DNA of 64,000 nucleotides from Pilosibacter fragilis. Lineage in GTDB: Bacteria > Bacillota > Clostridia > Lachnospirales > Lachnospiraceae. The position numbers and the translations under genes were made by a program. The notes beneath the pieces are model-generated. The model saw only the letters and a program-made list of their open reading frames with translations. It did no database searches and was not told where the DNA came from. This document shows, piece after piece, positions 58,850 through 64,000 of this stretch. The DNA is taken from the NCBI RefSeq assembly GCF_032490495.1, contig NZ_JAVYJB010000002.1, forward strand, positions 1 to 64,000, in the 5' to 3' direction. The stretch's first letter is position 1, and every line of letters starts with the position of its first letter.

Positions 58850-59401
58850 TTAATGCATTTTGATGCGCTCCGTTTTTCCAAAATCACTTAGAATAATTTC
58901 ACTGCATTTTCTGGTTTGCCTAAGATCGATGATCCGTTGGTTGGATGACCCACGAAATCGCAGGGTAATATCTTTGTGTTCTATCTGAAATCTGCCATCG
59001 ACAAGGACATCGGCCATCGCCAGGATTGTTTCTGTATCGTCACAGTGACAACGAACATTCTCTGGATTTATCAATTCTTCGTATGTATATCCTGAATAAA
59101 TCCATATCGTTTTCTCCGGAAGTTCTTTCTTAATGCGTTCCATAAACGGACGTAATGCTTTCTGGTTTACAACTTCCATCGGCTCTCCACCGAGAAACGT
59201 AAATCCGTCAATGTAAGATGCAGCGCTGTCCCTGATCAATTTGTCCTGAATGCTTTGATCAAATGGCTTACCATACTGAAAATCCCATGCAATTTCATTG
59301 AAGCAGCCTTTACAATGGTGTGTACATCCGGAAACAAAGATGGATGTACGGCAGCCAGGTCCGTTTGCAATGTCACATGTGAATATCTGTGCATAATTCA
59401 T
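58850..59401 (-). CDS. nrdG: anaerobic ribonucleotide reductase activating protein (radical SAM)
   Basis: A 183-residue radical-SAM enzyme that makes the glycyl radical on NrdD from S-adenosylmethionine. MNYAQIFTCDIANGPGCR is the family start, VSGCTHHCKGCFNE holds the CxxxCxxC iron-sulphur motif, and FLGGEPM and the DVLVDGRF box follow. ATG 59401 is chosen on homology; the only good ribosome-binding site (AAAGGAGG at 59455-59448) is 46 bases upstream, with a strong hairpin between. The longer frame opening at 59467 has no ribosome-binding site. It lies about 100 bp behind nrdD. Confidence 0.92.
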   Translation of the reverse strand: MNYAQIFTCDIANGPGCRTSIFVSGCTHHCKGCFNEIAWDFQYGKPFDQSIQDKLIRDSAASYIDGFTFLGGEPMEVVNQKALRPFMERIKKELPEKTIWIYSGYTYEELINPENVRCHCDDTETILAMADVLVDGRFQIEHKDITLRFRGSSNQRIIDLRQTRKCSEIILSDFGKTERIKMH

Positions 59402-59409
59402 GATTTGAA

Positions 59410-59455
59410 GGGCGCCGGAATGATATAAATCAAACCGGTGCCCGTTTCCTCCTTT
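59410..59455 (-). promoter_or_regulatory. hairpin between ribosome-binding site and nrdG start
   Basis: Arms GGGCACCGG and CCGGCGCCC (one A-C mismatch) with an inner TGAT/ATCA stem. AAAC separates the ribosome-binding site from the hairpin and TTCAAATC separates it from ATG, so folding yields a 12-base effective spacer. Confidence 0.65.
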
Positions 59456-59499
59456 CTGTTCCCTCATTGCTTCTATGAAGAACTGTTATAAGAACTGAA

Positions 59500-61698
59500 T
59501 CATTGTACATTTACAATTTCATTTTCCCCGATCGACACATGCAGGATTCTTTGAGAAATTTCCTCCGTTCTTCCAGCGTTCCACCACTGAGTTCCGATGT
59601 ATCCGCAGGTACGGCGGGCAACGGACATCTTATTCTGATCGCGATTTCCGCAGTTCGGGCATTCCCACACCAGCTTTCCGGAGTCATCTTTTACGACTTT
59701 GATCTCGCCATCATATCCGCAGCATTCGCAATAGTCGCTCTTGGTATTCAGCTCTGCGTACATGATGTTTTCGTAGATGAACTGCATAATGGACAACACC
59801 GCCGGGATATTATCCTGCATATCCGGCACTTCCACATAACTGATTGCTCCGCCTGGGGAAAGCTTCTGGAATTCGGACTCGAATTTCAGTTTGCTGAATG
59901 CATCAATCTTCTCACGTACGTTGACGTGATAGCTGTTTGTAATGTAGTTGTGATCCGTCACATCCTTGATGATACCGAAACGCTTCTGCAGGGCCTTTGC
60001 GAACTTATAAGTCGTGGACTCCAGTGGTGTACCGTACACGGAATATCCGATGTTTTCCACAGCACGCCATTCCGCACACTTGTCGTTCAGTTTCTGCATA
60101 ACGGACAACGCAAACGGTTTTGCTTCTTCATCCGTATGGCTCTTTCCAGTCATATACATACACATTTCATACAGGCCGGCATAGCCAAGGGAAATCGTGG
60201 AGTAGCCGCCATACAGAAGCTTGTCAATAGGCTCCCCTTTCTTCAACCTTGATAAAGCACCAAACTGCCAGAGAATCGGCGCCACATCGGAAGGTGTACC
60301 AAGTAATCTCTCGTGCCGGCAACGCAGTGCCTTGTGGCATAGTTCCAGACGTTCATCCAGAATTTTCCAGAACTTGTCCATATCTTTTCCAGAGCTTAAA
60401 GCAACGTCTACCAGGTTGATGGTGACAACTCCCTGATTGAAACGACCATAGAATTTCATGCTTCCGTCTTCATTCCGGATGTCTTTTTCCGCAGTTAGGA
60501 AAGAACGGCAGCCCATGCAGGTATAAACAGCTCCTTTCATCTCCTTCATGATCTTTGCAGAAATATAGTCAGGAACCATGCGTTTAGCTGTGCAACGTGC
60601 CGCCTGTTTAGTCAGATACCAGTATTTGGAATCTTCTGTGATATTGTCCTCATCCAGGACATAGATCAGTTTTGGGAATGCCGGTGTAATCCAGACGCCC
60701 TTTTCATTTTTCACGCCCTGGTAACGCTGTTTCAGTACCTCTTCGATCAGCATAGCCAGATCATCTCTCTGACGTCCTTCCGGGACTTCATCCAGGTACA
60801 TGAACATGGTGACAAAAGGTGCCTGACCGTTGCATGTCATTAGAGTAATCAGCTGGTACTGGATCGTCTGGATGCCCTTTGTGATTTCATCTTTCAGACG
60901 CATTGCGACAACGGCTTCCTGCTGTTCTTTGTTCAATATAACGCCGGTTACTTCCATTTCAGCCGCGAGATGTTTACGAATTTTCTGGCGTGATACTTCC
61001 ACAAATGGTACCAGATGCGCCAGGGAAAATGACTGCCCCCCGTACTGGTTGCTGGCAACCTGCGCAATGATCTGTGTGGTAATGTTGCAGGCAGTGTGAA
61101 AGCTGTGTGGTTTCTCAATCAGGGTGTCGGAGATCACTGTGCCGTTCTGAAGCATGTCTTCCAGGTTTACCAGGTCGCAGTTATGCTCCTTCTGCGCGAA
61201 GTAATCGGAATCATGAAAATGAATGATGCCGGCTTTATGCGCATCCACCACTTCTTTTGGCAGCAAAATACGATCAGATAAATCACGACTTACCTCACCA
61301 GCCATGTAATCACGCTGGGTTGAGTTGATAATCGGATTTTTATTCGAGTTTTCCTGTTTCACTTCCTCATTTTCACAGTTAATAAGGCTTAGAATTTTAT
61401 CATCGGTCGTATTTGCCCGACGGATCATCGCCCGTTTTTCGCGATACTTTTCATACTTCATTGCCACTACTGGTGCATGTTTCATCAATGCAAAAACCAC
61501 CATGTCCTGAATGTCTTCCACATGGACAACACTGATGCGCGCCATGACCGCTTCTTCCACATCCTGAGCAATTGCTTCGATGTAGATCGGTTTTAATCTG
61601 GCTTCCTCGTTAACTGTTTCATTTGCTTTCGTGATCGCAGTTACGATCTTCTGGCGGTCAAATGGAACTTCCATGCCGTTTCTTTTGATAATGTTCAT
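59500..61698 (-). CDS. nrdD: anaerobic (class III) ribonucleoside-triphosphate reductase
   Basis: A 732-residue enzyme that reduces nucleoside triphosphates to deoxy forms without oxygen. Residues 1-95 are an ATP-cone allosteric domain (IIKRNGMEVPFDRQKIVTAI). The 10-stranded barrel follows, with substrate-site cysteines in TACNITTQI and YTCMGCRSF. The zinc site is near the C-terminus (CECCGYDGEI and WECPNCGN). The glycyl-radical motif is RRTCGYIGTQWWNAGR, with Gly activated by NrdG. AAAGGAG precedes ATG by 7 bases and the class A promoter is 91 bp upstream. It supplies dNTPs for element replication and shows the host lives anaerobically. Confidence 0.95.
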   Translation of the reverse strand: MNIIKRNGMEVPFDRQKIVTAITKANETVNEEARLKPIYIEAIAQDVEEAVMARISVVHVEDIQDMVVFALMKHAPVVAMKYEKYREKRAMIRRANTTDDKILSLINCENEEVKQENSNKNPIINSTQRDYMAGEVSRDLSDRILLPKEVVDAHKAGIIHFHDSDYFAQKEHNCDLVNLEDMLQNGTVISDTLIEKPHSFHTACNITTQIIAQVASNQYGGQSFSLAHLVPFVEVSRQKIRKHLAAEMEVTGVILNKEQQEAVVAMRLKDEITKGIQTIQYQLITLMTCNGQAPFVTMFMYLDEVPEGRQRDDLAMLIEEVLKQRYQGVKNEKGVWITPAFPKLIYVLDEDNITEDSKYWYLTKQAARCTAKRMVPDYISAKIMKEMKGAVYTCMGCRSFLTAEKDIRNEDGSMKFYGRFNQGVVTINLVDVALSSGKDMDKFWKILDERLELCHKALRCRHERLLGTPSDVAPILWQFGALSRLKKGEPIDKLLYGGYSTISLGYAGLYEMCMYMTGKSHTDEEAKPFALSVMQKLNDKCAEWRAVENIGYSVYGTPLESTTYKFAKALQKRFGIIKDVTDHNYITNSYHVNVREKIDAFSKLKFESEFQKLSPGGAISYVEVPDMQDNIPAVLSIMQFIYENIMYAELNTKSDYCECCGYDGEIKVVKDDSGKLVWECPNCGNRDQNKMSVARRTCGYIGTQWWNAGRTEEISQRILHVSIGENEIVNVQ

Positions 61699-61788
61699 AA
61701 AATGCTCCTTTCCTTAGCTTTACGGAAGGAAAGGAAAACCATGTGCGATTTACGGTTTCCCTCCATTCCTTGTATATATGTTCGGCTT

Positions 61789-61796
61789 AATTATGG
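61789..61796 (-). promoter_or_regulatory. class A promoter CCATAATT for the nrd operon
   Basis: Exact octamer preceded by CATCCACCA, 91 bp upstream of the nrdD ATG. Confidence 0.7.
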
Positions 61797-61830
61797 TGGT
61801 GGATGATGGGTCAAATTCCGCACTGACACA

Positions 61831-61857
61831 AAACAGCCGGCTCGTAAAAGAGCCGGC
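61831..61857 (-). terminator. intrinsic terminator of the 61889 gene
   Basis: Minus-strand stem GCCGGCTC / GAGCCGGC, loop TTTTAC, then TGTTTTG. Confidence 0.85.
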
Positions 61858-61888
61858 CATTGTTGTTCTACATATCCTTATTATTAGA

Positions 61889-62506
61889 TCAACCAAGATG
61901 TTCCAGGCGTTCTGCAAGATTGTTTAATCCAGACAGAACTTTAAAGATATCATGATATTCCGTGTTTTTATCACTCCAGTTACTTGCCTTGGATTCTTCC
62001 GGAAAAACTTCATTCAACCATTCATCAATTTTATCAGCATACATACGGAAAAACGGAATGAGTTCATCCGTGGTAAACATTGGAAGACCATCGTGTGTAT
62101 CCCGGCAGATCCGATACATCGGAATTACCTGGTCTGCAAACCCACGTTTTTCTTCGTATATTGCCAGCGCAAACGCAAGACTCCACTGCGATACATCTTC
62201 TTTCCGATTGGATGTTTTCATCACAGCATCCTGAACAGCATATAACGCATCACATCGGTATAAAATTTTAACTGGGATATTCAGCACATGGGATGCTTCC
62301 ATGATTGTTGCCTGCACATAATGTATGCATGTATTCAGCACATCCGCTGCCAGATACGATGTCCACCAGTGTCGCCTGTCCTCTTCAAACATAGCTTCCA
62401 CAACCTGCAGGGCATCGCAGAGCTTCGGCGTCATTGTGGTTACGGTAAACATATGTTTCTTCATTTCGTAAGCGTCCATATCGAACCCGGTATCAAGAAT
62501 CTCCAT
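61889..62506 (-). CDS. 205-residue helical protein under a class B promoter
   Basis: Unrecognised all-helical protein (MKKHMFTVTTMTPKLCDALQ, HYVQATIMEASHVLNIPVKI, FFRMYADKIDEWLNEVFPE). No signal peptide or catalytic motif. AAAGGAG lies 9 bases before ATG. It is a single-gene unit with a class B promoter and its own terminator, putting it in the same expression class as the sigma factor, recG, uvrD and topB. A regulatory or early establishment role is therefore plausible, but nothing in the sequence states it. Confidence 0.6.
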   Translation of the reverse strand: MEILDTGFDMDAYEMKKHMFTVTTMTPKLCDALQVVEAMFEEDRRHWWTSYLAADVLNTCIHYVQATIMEASHVLNIPVKILYRCDALYAVQDAVMKTSNRKEDVSQWSLAFALAIYEEKRGFADQVIPMYRICRDTHDGLPMFTTDELIPFFRMYADKIDEWLNEVFPEESKASNWSDKNTEYHDIFKVLSGLNNLAERLEHLG

Positions 62507-62576
62507 TCTTCAAGGCTCCTTTCTTCTTTTGCAATTATTTTTTTAGTTTGCACGTGTAATGTATCGTTGTACTTAT

Positions 62577-62626
62577 AGCATATCACAGCAACTCAGAATC
62601 GTCCGTTATGCAAACACTGCGGATAT
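62577..62626 (-). promoter_or_regulatory. class B promoter: ATATCCGCAG, 34 bp, TATGCT
   Basis: Minus-strand ATATCCGCAG ends at 62617 and TATGCT occupies 62582-62577, exactly 34 bases on. TTTTTAA precedes the motif as at recG. Confidence 0.75.
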
Positions 62627-62651
62627 TTAAAAACTTGATAATCGAGTAGGA

Positions 62652-62668
62652 GGCGGTGGCTAACCGCC
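62652..62668. repeat. short palindrome beside the recombinase element
   Basis: GGCGGT / ACCGCC around GGCTA. It lies between the class B promoter and the 13-bp inverted repeat, possibly part of the element's end. Confidence 0.4.
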
Positions 62669-62683
62669 GTCCTCTCACAGCAC

Positions 62684-62764
62684 TTATCCCGACTTTGTGA
62701 TTATCCGGAATTCTGGCGGAATACACCGTTTTTCTGTGAAAATATATCAAAAAAGTCGGGATAA
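62684..62764. repeat. 13-bp inverted repeat at the end of the recombinase element
   Basis: TTATCCCGACTTT (62684-62696) and AAAGTCGGGATAA (62752-62764) are perfect inverted copies 55 bp apart, immediately behind the tyrosine-recombinase stop. Such end structures are expected at termini of recombinase-in-trio elements; it could also be the recombinase binding site. Confidence 0.6.
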
Positions 62765-62768
62765 TCTT

Positions 62769-63809
62769 TTACATCAAACCATAAAGCTTCTTAAGTGTTT
62801 CTTCATCATCTTTGAATGTGAAGTCGATCTGCGAGCTGAGAATAGGGTTGAGGTCTGAGGTTGCTTTTTCGATTGCTTCCTGCTTCATCCGAATATCAGC
62901 ATTCGCATAGTATTTAATCGTTGTTTCCATCTGTACATGCCCGAGCCATTCAGACAACAGAGGCATCGGCATCCCACTCCTGTAAAGATGCATGGCTCTT
63001 GAATGACGGAACATATGCACATAGAGATGTTCTGGCACATCAAGACATTTTTCCTTTGCTTGTACACCAAACTTTTTGATAAACTTTGATACATTGTCCT
63101 GAGACATCTGATTTCTACAGCCCTTTCTATCGACATAGAACAGAAAGGAGTTCCCATCACTGGCTCGATGAAATTCATCCAGATATTTATGCAGATGCTC
63201 TACGGTTTTCTGCATCAGAGGGACGAGGCGCGTTTTTCCACCTTTTCCAGTCAGAACAACGTATTTTTCATCTGAACTGATATGCAGGTCGTTCAGGCAA
63301 AGATCCAGTATCTCCTGTATTCTGGCACCAGTATCGTAGAGAAGTATCATGAACACAAGATCCCGCCTGCCCTTCTTTGATGAAATATCCGGAACAGCCA
63401 GGATTGCTTCTAAGGCTTTCTCAGAAAAGAATTCGATTTCATGCTCTGCTTCTTTTTTTACAGGAATCAATGCCATTTCCTGATAGCAGGACATGACGGA
63501 AGGATTGCGTTCAGCTGCATATCTGTAAAACCTGCGTATGGCGGCAAGACGTTGGTTCCTGCTCGACACCGACCAATTGCCTTCTGTTTCCATTCCTTCA
63601 AGATATTTTTCGAGCAGCTCCCTGGATGAGTGTTGGAAAGTATACGAATCCAGTCCGATCTTCAGTTCGTTGCACGAATAGTCAAGATACTTGTTCATGG
63701 CTGTCCTGTATGACTCTATAGTGTTTGGACTTGATGCCTTCTGTTTTGGCAGATAGACTGTCAGAAAGTCCCGCACCATCTGGAAAAAGAGTCTTGATTC
63801 CTTATTCAT
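62769..63809 (-). CDS. tyrosine recombinase, last of a probable recombinase trio
   Basis: A 346-residue integrase. Residues 1-115 are the SAM-like core-binding domain. The catalytic part shows DTGARIQEILDL (first Arg), TGKGGKTRLVPL (beta hairpin Lys), HMFRHSRAMHLYR (H-x-x-R), EWLGHVQMETTIKYYANA (His/Trp site and nucleophile Tyr). The gene overlaps the end of another tyrosine recombinase by 8 bp (ATGAATAA), as in recombinase-in-trio (RIT) elements where three integrase genes overlap. It is inserted next to the inverted repeat at 62684-62764. Confidence 0.88.
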   Translation of the reverse strand: MNKESRLFFQMVRDFLTVYLPKQKASSPNTIESYRTAMNKYLDYSCNELKIGLDSYTFQHSSRELLEKYLEGMETEGNWSVSSRNQRLAAIRRFYRYAAERNPSVMSCYQEMALIPVKKEAEHEIEFFSEKALEAILAVPDISSKKGRRDLVFMILLYDTGARIQEILDLCLNDLHISSDEKYVVLTGKGGKTRLVPLMQKTVEHLHKYLDEFHRASDGNSFLFYVDRKGCRNQMSQDNVSKFIKKFGVQAKEKCLDVPEHLYVHMFRHSRAMHLYRSGMPMPLLSEWLGHVQMETTIKYYANADIRMKQEAIEKATSDLNPILSSQIDFTFKDDEETLKKLYGLM

Positions 63810-64000
63810 ATTCTGGCACCTCCGGAATAAGTGCTGAGAAACGGCTCCAGTCGATAGATGATGTTTTTAACAGCCGCTCCGGTAACAGGTGGATGTAATA
63901 AGCCGTATCCCTAAAATCACTATGCCCCATGTAGGCGCTTAAGTAAGGAAGAGCTGTATAGAGGTCTTCACCTCTGTCAAGCCAATCCATCAGCACGGCC
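63802..64000 (-). CDS. tyrosine recombinase, C-terminal part (runs off the window)
   Basis: The visible 66 codons continue past the right edge. LPYLSAYMGHSDFRDTAYYIH contains the C-terminal catalytic region with Gly-His and the nucleophile Tyr of tyrosine recombinases, followed by a short tail LKTSSIDWSRFSALIPEVP. It overlaps the next recombinase by 8 bp. The start lies outside, so ATG codons at 63996 or later are internal. Confidence 0.85.
   Translation of the reverse strand, partial: AVLMDWLDRGEDLYTALPYLSAYMGHSDFRDTAYYIHLLPERLLKTSSIDWSRFSALIPEVPEYE

Noticed and set aside
1..64000. tRNA, rRNA or phage structural genes
   Set aside because: No tRNA-like GGTTCGAATCC arms and no capsid, portal, terminase or tail protein pattern were seen.

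Overview
The window reads as part of a large, circular-plasmid-like or integrative conjugative element of an anaerobic gut-type Firmicute (Clostridia, most like Lachnospiraceae/Oscillospiraceae). The pointers are strong AAGGAGG ribosome-binding sites, a SipW-type signal peptidase with a camelysin/TasA-like substrate, a class B sortase, an oxygen-sensitive NrdD/NrdG ribonucleotide reductase, a clostridial-type conjugation muramidase (lysozyme plus C39 peptidase), a Rep_3 initiator, a MobV relaxase and a topoisomerase III. I see no phage structural genes, tRNA, rRNA or cas genes. Host assignment is an inference from families; no taxonomic search was possible.

Layout. 645-5351: signal peptidase and a small surface-glycan set (Wzy/ligase-like, GT-C-like, DPM1-like GT2). 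5472-13121: regulators and nucleic-acid proteins, including a protein joining a sigma region 4 to an RNA polymerase alpha-CTD, a CHC2 zinc-finger protein, a PIN-PhoH protein with two alpha-CTD-like domains, and a full sigma-70-like factor. 13360-21811: a long disordered protein, RecG, sortase B, a type I-C-like CRISPR array, a tandem OB-fold SSB-like protein and the Rep_3 initiator. 21965-32381: MscS channel, ATP-grasp-like protein, a nuclease-UvrD helicase, a PARP and a second UvrD helicase. 32436-48183: topoisomerase III operon, relaxase, surface proteins and large cell-envelope conjugation proteins. 48384-53756: unknown proteins, a small RNA unit with type I-E-like CRISPR repeats, and RecJ. 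53979-58835: a broken Rpn nuclease, a zincin-like protein and a duplicated unknown family. 58850-61698: NrdG/NrdD. The right edge (62684 to the end) is a tyrosine-recombinase element.

The most striking feature is the transcription architecture. The octamer CCATAATT occurs exactly 22 times (plus one variant) a short distance upstream of genes on both strands, without a recognisable -35 box. A second class has the motif ATATCCGCAG placed exactly 34 bp before a TATAAT-like -10 box in five intergenic regions (33 bp in a sixth); these promoters precede the element's own sigma factor, RecG, a UvrD, topoisomerase III and two unknown genes. My reading is a two-stage programme: class B promoters, using host polymerase plus an activator, make the sigma factor and DNA-processing proteins, and the element's own sigma/alpha-CTD proteins then direct polymerase to CCATAATT promoters of conjugation, surface and metabolic genes. 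This is inference and needs transcript-start mapping.

The second theme is CRISPR-repeat material without cas genes: a six-repeat I-C-like array, a solitary I-C-like repeat in the 5' leader of the signal peptidase gene, and two I-E-like repeats inside a promoter-terminator-bounded RNA unit. These could be plasmid-borne mini-arrays against competing elements or RNA decoys of host CRISPR-Cas.
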